Source: Ziziphus jujuba
Taxonomy: Eukaryota; Streptophyta; Magnoliopsida; Rosales; Rhamnaceae
Assembly: GCF_031755915.1 (NCBI RefSeq)
Contig: NC_083390.1
Span: 13,299,001 to 13,363,000, forward strand
Reading direction: 5' to 3'
DNA length: 64,000 nt
Position 1 is the first letter of the stretch; the number at the start of each line of letters is the position of its first letter. The notes under the pieces were generated by a model. That model made no database searches. It was not told the origin of the DNA and worked only from the letters and a program-made list of their open reading frames with translations. Position numbers and translations under genes: made by a program. Of this stretch, positions 46,323 to 58,056 are shown one piece after another.

Positions 46323-47262
46323 TACCTATAATGAGTATGTCATTTACATACAAAAAAAGAATGACATATCCATGCTCTGTATCTTTTACGAAGATACACT
46401 TTTTTGACTCATTTATTTTAAATCCATCACTAAACGTGCCATTACATAATTTTTGATGCCATTGGTTCGAAACTTGTTTAAGTCCATACAAGGACTTTAC
46501 CAATCTATAGACTTTATTTTCTTTTCCTGGTGAAAAGAAACCTATGGGTTGCTCCATGTAGATCTCTTCATCAAGATCTCAATCAAGAAAAGTTGTTTTC
46601 ATATCCATTTAATGTACCTCAATATCTTGCAATGTAGCGATTACTAGTACCATCCTTATGGAATTTATTCTTATCACTGGAGAATAAGTATCAAAATAAT
46701 CAAGGCCTTTTTGTTGCTTAAATCCTTTAATTACAAACCTTGCCTTGTATTTGTCTATTGTTCCATCTGCTTTCATCTTCCTTTTAAAAATCCATTTGTG
46801 TTCTAAAGATTTACAACCTGGATGAAGATCTACCAACTCCCAAATGTGATTCTACAAAATAGAATCTATCTCACTTTTGGAAGCTTTAAGGTTCACTTTC
46901 TAGCATATAAGTAAGAAAATCCGAACCATAGGATTTTTTCGTTGTTACTTTCTTGCTATGTCTAAGCTCAACCTCAGTCTTAGTATCAGTTTCTTATTTT
47001 TAATCACTATCATCATTAATAGTATCATAAGTTTGTTTAGATGAACTTGGTCCATCTTCCACTTTATACAGAAAATATGTTCGAAAAATGACATTATCTT
47101 ATTCTTGTGTATATCAGGAATTTCTAGCTTATATACGAGAAACCAATATGCACTACTATTTTGTGCATATCCTATGGAAAACGCAATCAACTATTTTAAG
47201 ACCTATCTTCACTCTTTTTGGAGTACGTACCATTGGCTAGACACCCCCACACTCGTAAGTAA
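46323..47262 (-). pseudogene. Inverted copia RT N-terminal part and integrase-RT spacer
   Basis: On the minus strand, 46836 down to 46609 encodes the RT start (WIFKRKMKADGTIDKYKARFVIKGF, YSPVIRINSIRMVL). 46557 down to 46323 continues with VYRLVKSLYGLKQ. The active site is YVND in place of YVDD (46339-46350). Between the two parts the frame is broken near 46580-46610. Upstream, 46840-47262, is an acidic spacer with remnants of the integrase C-terminus. There is no LTR of its own in the window. Confidence 0.78.
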
Positions 47263-47337
47263 TTATAAAAAGGTTGCTTTATTGTATTTTATTGATCTGA
47301 CATAAATAATCCTACATGGCATATATGAGCTGATTTG
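47263..47337 (+). repeat. Family A LTR fragment left of copia element 2
   Basis: GGTTGCTTTATTGTATTTT... then CCTACATGGCATATATGAGCTGATTTG match the middle of family A LTRs, with an internal deletion. The copia LTR begins directly after GATTTG. Confidence 0.7.
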
Positions 47338-48336
47338 TGTTGAAATGTGGTGATCTTGCCACAATGTGCAAGGTAGTTCGGTTACACTTGCACTCTTTAT
47401 TTTGCAACATTAAAGACCAAACATTATTTATGTTTATGCATTTTATTTTATCTTGTAATGTTTAGGAACAATATCCTTTTTGTAATGCCCTAAGCTCAAT
47501 TAACTATAGCTTAGGGCCTTTTTGTCTAGTTGCTGGAATAGTATTTCCAGTAACATAAGTCCACTTCCTTGGATTCTGTTTGAAGAAGGTTTGGGATTTG
47601 GATCTGAATTTTGGATATAATAAACTAGAAACGTAAAGGAATTAGTACCAAAAAGAATGGCCCAATTTGGAGTTGGGAAGGCTGAGTTAAGCCCTAAACA
47701 ATCTGACCCTTATGCAGTTTTGTTGCCCAGAAATCTGGACAAAACTGCCTCGGGTTTGATTATTTTTGAATGAGTAAATGGACTTTGTTTTATCTGATTT
47801 TTGGTGAGAACACATTTTAATAGTCAAAAAGGCTTCCCTCCAATTTTTAAGTCAAATGGAGCTGTTTTTCAAATTCAAATGCCTTAGACAAGCTGAAATG
47901 CCCATTAAAGAAGGTTTCTTGCATGCCCAGCGCATTGATTAGAGTTAGTTGAGGTAGTTTGGCTTGGTCGGTTACTTTTAATGGTTTTGTATTTATTGCT
48001 CAATATGGAAGCATGTATTATTGTCTTCTTGATGTATTTAAAAGTATGAAAATTGTAATGAAAACGTTGAAGAAGAAATATTCAAAAATTTTGAAAAACA
48101 ACAATTTTGGCTCTCTCTCTCTCTCTCTCAACTACTACATTTGTTTTCTTCTTCTTCCCAAAAGCTAACAACCTTCTTAAGAACCCTAAGCCTCCATTAA
48201 AACCAGAAACAAAACCTTAACAAACCCAAAAAAAACAAAATCAAGAACCAAGAACTAACAACAATCATTCTTGACTAACACCTTGAATGATTGTGCTCTA
48301 GGGTACAACAACATAAACCTACACCAAATTCCATCA
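47338..48336 (+). repeat. Copia element 2, 5' LTR (999 bp)
   Basis: TGTTGAAATG to TTCCATCA, closely matching the LTRs of element 1. A CT-dinucleotide run lies near 48112-48129. Confidence 0.92.
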
Positions 48337-48348
48337 TGGTATCAGAGC
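48337..48348 (+). promoter_or_regulatory. Primer binding site, copia element 2
   Basis: TGGTATCAGAGC abutting the LTR. Confidence 0.92.
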
Positions 48349-48541
48349 ATAGTGTAATTTCTTAGGACCTTGTGAGCTTTCAACCTAGACCATTTTATTT
48401 GTGAGAGGATCCCCCACCTAAAGCCTTCCAACTGAAATCAAAACCTCCCAAAAAGACTAGTTGAAACTCACCAAAACACCACCACCTGAGAGCTTGTTCT
48501 TGTGTCCATTTTTTAAAACTTTTCAAAAACTATTTTTTCAA

Positions 48542-51500
48542 ATGGCCTCACAATCCTTTACAACCCCAACACCACCTAAGTTTGAAGGCCAAAACTATTC
48601 CATTTGGAGTATAAAAATGAAAGCCTACCTTCAAGCCTTTAGTTTATGGGAAGTCGTAGAACAAAGTTATGTAGTGGAAGAGTTGAGAGCTAATGCAACC
48701 CAAGCACAAAGAAATGCACATGAGGCTGAAGTTTCCAAGGGGTTCAAGGCCCTCATTGCCTTGCAATCCTCCGTGAGTGATTCCATTTTTATAAGGATAA
48801 TGTCATGCACAAGTGCTAGAGAGGTTTGGATAAAGCTCCAAGAGGAATTCCATGGAAATACTAGAACTCGGCAAATGCAAGTTTTAAACCTAAGAAGAGA
48901 GCTTAAGACCTTGAAGATGAAGGAGAATAAGCTTGTCAAGGATTTCATGGAAAGGATGCTCAAAGTGGTAAATCAAATTCGGGTCCTTGGTGAGTAATTG
49001 ACCGATCAAAGGGTAATAGAGAAAGTATTGGTGAGCTTACCCGAAAGGTTTGAAGCTAAGATTTCCTCCCTTGAAGAATCTCGAAATCTTAGTGAAATAA
49101 CCTTGAGTGAGCTCATCAATGCTCTTCAAGCAACCGAACAAATGAGAGCCATTAGAAAGGAGGAGACCATAGAGAATGCATTCTATGGTGGCCACGGCAA
49201 CAAAAAGAAGAATAAAGGAAGGAAGAGTAACAACACCAACCAAACTGGTTTTACAACCAACAACAACACAAACAACAACAAAAGTGGATGGAATCAACAA
49301 CAACAACAACAAAGCCATCAAAACCGAGGAGGGTATCCACCTTGTCCTCATTGCAAGAAGCTTGGACATCCACCATCCAAGTGTTTTTAGAGGCCGGATG
49401 CATCTTGTGAAAGATATGGAGGAGACAACAAGCCAATGTGGTTAATGATGAAGCCGAGAACCTATTTGTGGCCACATGCCTTAAGGCCACAAGTAGCGGT
49501 CTCGGTTGGCTTGTGGATAGTGGTTGCTCACACCACATGAGTTTCCAAAAGGATGGTTTTATGGAGCTTGACCAAAACTACAAAACCAAAGTGAAGATTG
49601 GTGATGGCCGATTCATGGAAGTAGAAGGCAAAGGAGATGTGTGCTTGAACACCAAGGAAGGTACCAAAATTATAAAAGATGTGCTATATGTTCCTAGTTT
49701 GTGTGAAAACTTGCTTAGTGTAGCACAATTGGTAGAAAGAGGCTTTGCTTTAAATTTTGCAAAAGATGGATATATTATATATGATGCTTATGGTAATGAG
49801 CTGTTGAAGGTACCATTGAAGGAGAAAAGCTATAGATTGGACCTAGTTAAGAATGAACAAGCCTTAAACACCAAAGTGGAGTCCATTTCTCAACTTTGGC
49901 ATAAAAGGCTTGGGCATTCTAGCTATGGTGCCATGAAAAACACCAATGCCATTGTGAAGGGCATGCCAAAGATTGAGGAGATTAAAAGCCTATCTAATGT
50001 ATGCCAACTAGGGAAATCCACAAGGCTTCCATTCCCTAAAGCCAGTTCATGGAGAGCTAAGGAGAAGCTTGAGCTAGTCCATTCAGATGTGTGTGGACCG
50101 ATGAGTTTGTCATCAATTGGAGGTTGTAAGTACTTCCTAACCTTCATTGATGACTACTCAAGGATATGTTGGGTATATTTTCTAACAACCAAGTCACAAG
50201 TGCTTAAGAAGTTCATGGAATTCAAAAAGATGGTGGAAACCCAAAGCAATGCAAAGATGAAGTGCTTGAGAACCGACAATGGTGTAGAATATACAAGCTT
50301 GGCTATGGAGGATTTTTGCAAAGAAAATGGAATGGTGAATCAATTCACAACACCATACACACCACAACAAAATGGTGTTTGTGAGAGGAAAAATAGGACC
50401 TTGATGGAGATGGCAAGGTGCATGATACATGAGAAGAACATGCCAAAGAAGTTTTGGGCCGAAGCTATATACACGGCTAACTACATCCAAAACCGAGCAT
50501 ACACCAAAGTAAATGAGTCCAAGACACCCTATGAGATATGGTATGGAGAAAAACCATCTTTGGCCAACTTAAAAATCTTTGGAAGTGTTTGTTTTCTCCA
50601 TGTTCTTCCACACATGAGAGACAAGCTTGACAAAAGGGCAAATGTGGGCATCTTGGTCGGCTTTAGTGAGGTTACCAAAGGTTTTAGGATTTTCAACTTG
50701 GAAACCAAGAAACTTGTGGTAAAAAGGGATGTGAGGATTGATGAAGATGCTGTTTAGGATTGGACAAAGGAAGAGCTTCTTGTCTATGAAGATAATGCTT
50801 GGTTGGATGATGAAGAAGAAGAAACCAATGACAATAACAATGAAGATAATGAAGATTATGAGGAGGATGCACTTGAGACCATTGGAGCCGAATTGGAGAT
50901 TGGAGATGGTGTTAGAGGAGAAAGGCCATTGTCCAAAATATATGATAGGTGCAAAGTTGCCTTGAGTGATCCTACCAATGCTCAAGAAGCTATGCAAAAG
51001 AAAGAGTGGATGGAGGCCATGCAAACCGAAATGGATACGATAGAAAATAATGAAACTTGGTCTTTGGTTTCTAAACCTAAAAACAAGAAACCAATTGGTG
51101 TAAAGTGGATCTTTAGGACCAAGTTCAACCCGGATGGAACAATATGCAAGCACAAGGCAAGGCTTGTGGCAAAAGGCTATGCACAACAAGCGGGAGTAGA
51201 TTATGGAGAGACGTTTGCACCGGTTGCAAGAATGGATACCATAAGGCTCATCCTATCCATCTCGGCCTCAATGTCATGGAAGGTGTACCACCTTGATGTA
51301 AAGTTGGCTTTCTTGAATGGTGTGCTTCAAGAGGAGGTTTATGTCAAGCAACCCGAGGGGTTCATTGTTCAAGGACATGAGGACAAAGTTTACCATCTAC
51401 ACAAGGCACTTTACGAGTTAAAGCAAGCACCTAGGGCTTGGTATGGCAAGATTGATGGTTACTTGAGCTATCAAGGCTTTAGGAGGAGTTCAAATGAGCC

Positions 51501-52509
51501 AACACTATACATAAGGAATGAAGAAGGCATGATTGTTATCTCACTCTATGTGGATGATTTGTTGGTCACGGGTGAAAATGAAAAGAATGTGGAAGTTTTG
51601 AAAAATGAACTTGAAAAGGAGTTTGACATGTCAAGCCTTGGTGAAATGAATTACTTCCTCGGACTAGAAGTGATGCAATGCTCTAGGGGTATCTTCATAT
51701 CTCAAGAGAAATACCTCAAAGATCTTTTGAAAAAGTTCAACCTTGATGAATGCAAGCCAATGTCAACACCAATGAGCCAAGGAGACAAATACAAGAAGGA
51801 GGATGGCACACCAAAGGTAAATCTGACCCTATATAAAAGCATGATAGGAAGTTTGCTCTTTGTATGTTCATCAAGACCAAATATTATGCATGCCACATGT
51901 GTTTTGTCTAGATATATGCAAGCACCATCCCAAAATCATTTTGCAGGTGCCAAAAGAATTCTTAGATACTTAAAAGGAACACAATACTTTGGAGTTTGGT
52001 ATGATAGGCAAGATGTGATGAGATTAATGGCCTACTCGGATAGTGATTGGGCTGGATGGTTGGATGATATGAAGAGCACTTCGAGGAATCTTTTCTCACT
52101 TGATAGTGGACCATTCTCATGGAATGCAAAGAAGCAAGCAACAACCACTCAAAGCACCGCCGAAGCCGAGTACATTGCTTGCTCTTCATATGCAAATCAA
52201 TGCATTTGGCTTAGGAAATTATTGGAGGACCTTGGTTATCCTCAATAGGGTTCAACCATCATCAAGTGTGACAACACTTCAGCCATATCTATAGCCAAGA
52301 ACCCTGTTCAACATGGAAGGACAAAACACATACCGGTGAAGTATCACTCTTTGAGGGAGCTTGAAGAAAATGGAGAAGTAAGCTTGGAATATATCAAGAC
52401 CGAAGATAACCTTGCAAGTTTCTTCACCAAGCCACTTCCAAAAGCAAGATTTAAGACCTTGAGGAAGCTTCTCAATATTTCAAGCAAGAACACTAAGGAG
52501 GAGTGTTGA
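48542..52509 (+). pseudogene. Copia gag-pol polyprotein, element 2 (four stops, one deletion)
   Basis: ATG 48542 is intact and the frame reads MASQSFTTP before the UBN2 Gag domain. Breaks: TAA 48995-48997 (Gln in the sister), TAG 49388-49390 (Trp), and a 34-base deletion near 49420 that removes most of the CCHC knuckle and shifts the frame. TAG 50755-50757 (Trp) and TAG 52246-52248 (Glu) follow. Protease (DSG near 49515), GAG-pre-integrase, integrase (TDNGVEYTS, PQQNGVCERKN), RT (YVDD 51547-51558) and RNase H follow in order. The final TGA (52507-52509) lies in the 3' LTR. None of these lesions is shared with element 1. Confidence 0.9.
52495..52503 (+). promoter_or_regulatory. Polypurine tract, copia element 2
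   Basis: AAGGAGGAG directly before the 3' LTR. Confidence 0.85.
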
Positions 52510-53190
52510 AATGTGGTGATCTTGCCACAATGTGCAAGGTAGTTCGGTTACACTTGCACTCTTTATTTTGCAACATCAAAGACCAAACATTATTTATGTT
52601 TATTCATTTTATTTTATCTTGTAATATTTAGGAACAATATCCTTTTTGTAATACCCTAAGTTCAATTAACTATAGCTTAGGGCCTTTTTGTCTAGTTGCT
52701 GGAATTATATTTCCAGCAACATAAGTCCACTTCCTTGGATTCTGTTTGAAGAAGGTTTGGGATTTGGATCTAAATTTTGGATATAATAAACTAGAAACGT
52801 AAAGGAAGCAGTACCAAAAGGAATGGCCCAATTTGGAGTTGGGAAGGCTGAGTTAAGCCCTAAACAATCTAACCCTTATGCAGTTTTGTTGCCCAGAAAT
52901 CTGGACAAAACTGCCTCGGGTTTGATTATTTTTTAATGGGTAAATGGAATTTGTTTTATCTGATCTTTGGCTAGAACACAGTTTAATATTAAGAAATGCT
53001 TCCTTCCAATTTTCAAGTCAAATGGATCTGGTTTTCAAATTCAAATGCCTTAGACAAGCTGAACTGCCCATTAAGGAAGGTTTCTTGCATGCCCAGCACA
53101 TTGATTAGAGTTAGTTGAGGTAGTTTGGCTTGGTTGGTTACTTTTAATGCTTTTGTATTTATTGCTCAATATGGCAACATGTCTTAGTGT
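52504..53190 (+). repeat. Copia element 2, 3' LTR, truncated
   Basis: Matches the 5' LTR as far as CAACATGTCTTA, then changes near 53190 to family A LTR sequence (CTCTTTGTTCTTTTGAACACC). A deletion has removed the last ~310 bp of this LTR and part of the flanking gypsy LTR. Confidence 0.85.
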
Positions 53191-53410
53191 CTCTTTGTTC
53201 TTTTGAACACCTAAAACACCATTAGTGTATGAGTGTTTTAGTTTGACTTATCAATAAGCCTTCCATCACCTATTGTGGCGTCTTCATTATATACCAATGT
53301 TTCTAATCACAAGTTGGTTAGGGGTCAAGTTGACCATTAGAACTTAAACATAATTAGATCTGGGCTAATATAATACGGGTTTAGGTGCAGTTCATCCTAT
53401 ATTTGTATCA
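53191..53410 (+). repeat. Family A LTR, 3' part
   Basis: CACCTAAAACACCATTAGTG onward to the ATTTGTATCA end. Probably the right half of the LTR whose left fragment is at 47263-47337. Confidence 0.8.
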
Positions 53411-53455
53411 TGATGACTTCGATTTGAGAGCAAATCCTTTCCACAAGGATCACAA
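53411..53455 (+). other. 45-bp remnant of a gypsy internal domain between two LTRs
   Basis: Encodes the DDFDLRANPF tail that normally precedes the polypurine tract. The whole internal domain except this piece is gone, leaving LTR, 45 bp, LTR. Confidence 0.75.
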
Positions 53456-54526
53456 TGATGAGAATCCGCTGGCACCCGTACAACTAACTACCCACTAGGG
53501 TGCTGATCCAATACAATTGAAGACTGGACCAACGGCTAGGGTACAAGCTAAGAGATTCAGGACAACCTAGTTAGCTTCATACAAGGTGTGATTCAAGTTC
53601 ACGAGGGCATGACAATATCCCAAGAACCAAGGCCCGTTCATGCATCCAAGTGGTGAAGGTTGAGATGGACCCAGGTAATTGTTTTGGTGCATCTGTGGAC
53701 TCCGGGCAGCAAAGAATGAATTCAACACTTTATGAACTCAATTTAAATTCCACTTGTGTCCATGACTCCTCTTGTTGGCCGAAAATGCTCATTTTGGTGC
53801 TGACTTTGACTTCTTTTGTTCTTCAAACAAGTTTGACTTATTCCAAGCAAAGGGCAATGTATAGGAATCATTTTTAATCCTATTTAGCATCCTCGATAGC
53901 ATATGGAAACTAAGTTGGAGCCTAAACTTGCTGGTGATTGGATGAAGACAGCTTAGTTGTCAACTAGTCAACTAGTTTCCTAATTTTAGTTTGACTTTTT
54001 GTTATAGAAAACTATCTTTTATTTTGATTTGCATTTACTAGACAAATTAACTTAGGAAAGTTAATATTTTATTATTTCAATTGTAAATTTTATCAATTTC
54101 TAATTCAAAATAAAGGAATTAGTTAATCCAATTTAGATTAGGAAAGGAGGAGAATTCAACCACTCCTAGTCTCCTAAACCTATAGCCTGTTTCTCTATAG
54201 TGTTTTAGGTTTTTGTTTTGTCTTTGAAACTTACATAAAGGTTGATTTTCTCAATAAAATTAAGTACATTATTCATATAGAAAAATATTTATGAGAAAGA
54301 ATTCTCTTTATTCTCTTTGAACACCGAAAACACTTAATAGAAACTAAGTATTTTAGTTTGACTTATCAATAGGACATCCATCACCTATTGTTGCATATTC
54401 ATCATATACCAGAGTTTCTAATCACAAGTTGATTAGGGGTTAAGGTTACCATTAGAACTTGAACTTAATTGTGATCCGGGCTAATATAATATGGGTTTAG
54501 GAGTAAGTCGGCCTAGGTTCGTATCA
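53456..54526 (+). repeat. Family A LTR (1071 bp)
   Basis: TGATGAGAATCCGC to TTCGTATCA, diverged, with degraded hairpin and promoter region. Not followed by a primer site. Confidence 0.85.
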
Positions 54527-54773
54527 TAACTCAATCACAAATTGGTTCATTTGGTGATGACTACAAAATAAAAAGAAAGATAATTTTACTTGCACACTTA
54601 AAAAAAGGGAAAGTCACCTTTGTATTTGGGACTAAACCTTCTGTTTTTGTATATATATATATGTATATGTATATGTATATGTATAAATAGACACTTCTAT
54701 AACATCATAATAGTAATCTTCAGCTTCTATTCAACATTCCAACAAATCACCTGGCTTGATAGATAAGTAACAG
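54527..54773. other. Unassigned AT-rich stretch with a TATATG microsatellite
   Basis: Contains (AT)n and (TATATG)n at about 54649-54684. Nothing else recognised; this may be original DNA between insertions. Confidence 0.5.
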
Positions 54774-55912
54774 TGATATTAGGTCCACTTGCTGGTAAAT
54801 CTGTATTATATTAGTCCGGATCACAATTAAGTTCAGGTTCTAATGGTCACTTTAACCCTTAATCAACATGTGATTAGAAACCTTGGTATATAATGAAGAT
54901 GCCACAATAATTATGGATGTCTTATGGATAAGTCAAACTAAAATACTCGATCTCTATTCGATGTTTTAGGTATTCAAAGAGAACAAAGAAAACTCTTTCT
55001 CATAAATAATTTTAGAATAATAATCTAAGCTACCATTCCATTGAAAAATAAGCCCTTAAATAGGCTAAAGTTACAAAATAAAAACCCTAAATTAACTAAG
55101 GTAAATTCACCCAACATGGATTAAGAAACAAAGGCTTGGCCGAATTTCCTAACCTTTCCTAAACTAATTTGGGTTAATTGATTCCTTAATTTTAAAATAG
55201 GAACTAATTAGTTTACAATCAAAATAATAAAATATTAACCTTCTTAAAGTAATTCTTCCAGCAATTAGATCAATAAAAATCAAAATAAAAGACTAATATT
55301 CTAAAACAAAAGTCAAATTTTATATTAGGAAACTAGTTGACTAGTTGACTAGTTTTACAACTAAGCTGTCTTTGTCCAATCACCACCTAATTACGGCTTC
55401 AAATCAGCTCCAATATGCCATGTATGATGCCAAATAGGATTAATATTGAGTCTCATACATTGCGCTTGATTGGAATAAGAAAAACTTGCTTGAACAAAAA
55501 GGAAGAGCAAAGCCAGCTCCAAAACCATGCATTTTCGACCAAATTGAACTCCATACGCAAATGATGTGTTTGAATTATTTTGCTTCTACCTTGACATGAT
55601 TTTATGGCCCATTGGAGTGCTCAATCACATTCATAAGCCAACAAATACATTCCTTGCTGCCTGGAACCCATAGATGCACTAAAACAGCTTCGCAAGTCCA
55701 CTTCTGCATTCATAAGTTGGATGCATAAAATAGGCTTTGGATCTTCGGGTATTGTCATGCCCTCTTGAGAATTCATAATGCCTTGTATGAAGCTAACCAA
55801 GTTGTCTTTAAATCACTTAGCTTGTGCCCGTGTAATTCACCCTGTCTTCGATTTTACAAGATCATCACTCCAATGGATAGTCAATTGTACGGATATAGGC
55901 AGGTTCTCATCA
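54774..55912 (-). repeat. Inverted family A solo LTR (1139 bp)
   Basis: Plus strand begins TGATATTAGG and ends GGTTCTCATCA, so on the minus strand it runs from TGATGAGAACC to the TATCA end. It has neither primer site nor polypurine tract beside it. AACAG (54769-54773) and AAAAG (55913-55917) may be a 5-bp target duplication with one mismatch. Confidence 0.75.
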
Positions 55913-56589
55913 AAAAGCTCACAAACAAAGGTAATAACTAATAAACATAAAAACAAAAAACTATAACTGCATGGTAGTAGAAATCCAATATCAAATAAGT
56001 TGAAGCATATAAGGTTTGTAGGAATAACAAAAAGAGTAATAGTAAATGTCCCTTTTAGCTAATATGGTTGACTTTTTTGCATGTTTACCATGGCAATGAA
56101 AATAAGTTGTAATTAAAGCCATGGAATTTTAAGTTGAAGCCCTATCCAGCTATAATTAGATGAAAATTATATTATAAACTATCAAATGAGCAAAACTAGT
56201 AAAAATCCAAAAACATCCAATACCAAATTTAAATAGATATAAGATGCATGAGAAAAAGGTTTGTCCTTAAAATTACTAAGTAAAAACTAAGATATCAAAG
56301 ATATTAGTGCAATTGCCAACTTCATTTATCAAGCACTTTATGAAATGAAAATTTACCATAATATGAAATAATAATAATAAAATAATAATCAATTCTCAAT
56401 TATAACTAGAGTAATATTTTCATTAATTACCAGTGCTGCCCTTGTTGCAATAAATGATCTTGTTCTAGCGTGATGATTATATAACCTTTTAGCCCTGTTA
56501 CATTGCCCTGCTCTAGAATGTTTCTACATATATTAGAAAATGATACATCAATAACATGAAATTAAAAAAGTTTAAAACAATTTGAATAG
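55913..56589. other. Unassigned AT-rich DNA
   Basis: No convincing ORF, repeat end or RNA gene seen. An intron or the decayed 3' part of the adjacent transposase relic is possible. Confidence 0.4.
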
Positions 56590-57171
56590 TTCTAAATCAC
56601 CAAAAATTGTGGACTCTCAAAAAGAGCACACATCTACTCCCAATCTTCTTGACATCGTAGTCTTTTTGGTTTACATTGCAATGGGTCCTTGCCTTCCATC
56701 TTACCCTTTTTGACCTGATTGTTGTAATTACTCCTATGATTTTTTGTACCTATCACAACAATGCCTTTCAACAATCTCTATCCATTAAGGATTAGTCAAA
56801 TCAATGTCAAACCGATCCTTATACACAAAAGTTAAATAAAAGCTTGTTAGTTATTATAATATTAATATGATATTTAATGACATGAGTCTAAGTTTTACTC
56901 ACAACAATATGTTTGTAGGCAATTTTCCTTTCATCTTTAGAAGCATATTTTGATCCCTTCAATCATGGTGAAACAAAGTTACGCACAGCAATGCCAATCT
57001 GATTAGCAAAGGGAGAAGAATGATCACCATATGCATGCATATCCCCATCTCTTACTTGGACGCGAAGTTTAGTATTGGTCGCCATTGCTTTAAGAATTTC
57101 CAATCCTTGAGTAAGGCCATTTGTATTTTTCTTCCTTAGACCTAAAAAGTTAAATAATGTTTGATACGAAC
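56590..57171 (-). pseudogene. Ptta/En-Spm-type plant transposase relic (CACTA superfamily)
   Basis: On the minus strand, 57140 down to 56963 encodes GLTQGLEILKAM, then VQVRDGDMHAYGDHSSPFANQIGIAVRNF, which resembles the plant transposase_24 (Ptta/En-Spm) domain, where a 'glycine...G-N-x-F-A-x-x-I-G-x-I-V-R' pattern is typical. Further on, about 56825 to 56750, DRFDIDLTNP and WIEIVERHCCDRYKKS in the next part fit the same domain, interrupted by stops and intron-like sequence. No terminal CACTA repeats were found. Assigned by pattern memory, so moderate confidence. Confidence 0.5.
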
Positions 57172-58056
57172 CTAGGACGACATGCACCTAAACCCGTATT
57201 ATATTAGGCCTCATCTAATTATGTTCAAGTTCTAATCTGTGACTAGAAACCTTAATATAATGAAAACACTGCAATAAGTGATGGATATCCTATTGATAAG
57301 TTAAACTAAAACACTCATTCACAAACTAAAACACTCATTCACTAATAGTGTTTTAGGTGTTCAAAGAGAATAAAGAAAATTCAATATCACAAATAATTTT
57401 CTGTATGAATAATGTACTGAATATTATTTATAAAAACAAGTCCTTAAATAAGCTAAAAGTTACAAAATAAAACTAATTGTTTAGGTAAAATCGGCCACTA
57501 AAGAATAAGAAACCTAGCTTGGCCGAAATTCACCTCCTTTCCTAATCTAATTTGGATTAATTAATTCATTTATTTTGAATTAGGAATTAATTAATTTACA
57601 ATGAAAATAATAAAATAATAAATTTCCTAAGTTGATTTGTCCAATAAATAAATAAATAGAAACCAAATAAAAGACTAATTTCCTAAAACAAAAATTCAAA
57701 ATTAAATTAGGAAACTAATTGACTAGTTTGACTACTAAGGTATCTTTCACCAATCTCCAGCTTGTTTGGGCTCCAAATCAGCTTTCATATGCCATGTAGG
57801 ATGCCCAATATGATTAATAATGATTCCCACATGTTGCCCCTTGATTGGAATAACAGGACATTTTCGGCCAAATTGAGATAATGTCCGTACAAGTCCTTTT
57901 TAGATGTTTTTGATTCTGCCTTGGCTTGATTCCATGTCCTAGTAATGATATTCATTAAGTTCATGAAGTGTTGGAACCATTCCTTATTGGCCAGAGTCCA
58001 AATTTGCACGAAAACAGCTACCCAGGTCCGTATCGGTTTCCATCACTTGGATGCTT
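57172..58056 (-). repeat. Inverted family A LTR, truncated (885 bp)
   Basis: Plus strand TGATACGAACCTAGGACGAC at 57172 is the LTR 3' end. It runs to CACTTGGATGCTTAA near 58056, where the first ~185 bp of the LTR are missing and a different LTR begins. Hairpin and CACCTAAAACAC are recognisable. Confidence 0.8.

Larger units (their letters stand above)
47338..53190 (+). mobile_element. Ty1/copia element 2, 3' LTR truncated
   Basis: Sister of the element at 24614. It has a full 5' LTR, primer site, gag-pol frame with premature stops, purine tract and about 690 bp of 3' LTR, which breaks off near 53190 into family A LTR sequence. The right target duplication is therefore lost. Confidence 0.9.

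Noticed and set aside
55778..55966. 62-codon plus-strand frame
   Set aside because: It lies across the end of an inverted solo LTR, and the real coding trace there is the LTR-encoded tail on the other strand.
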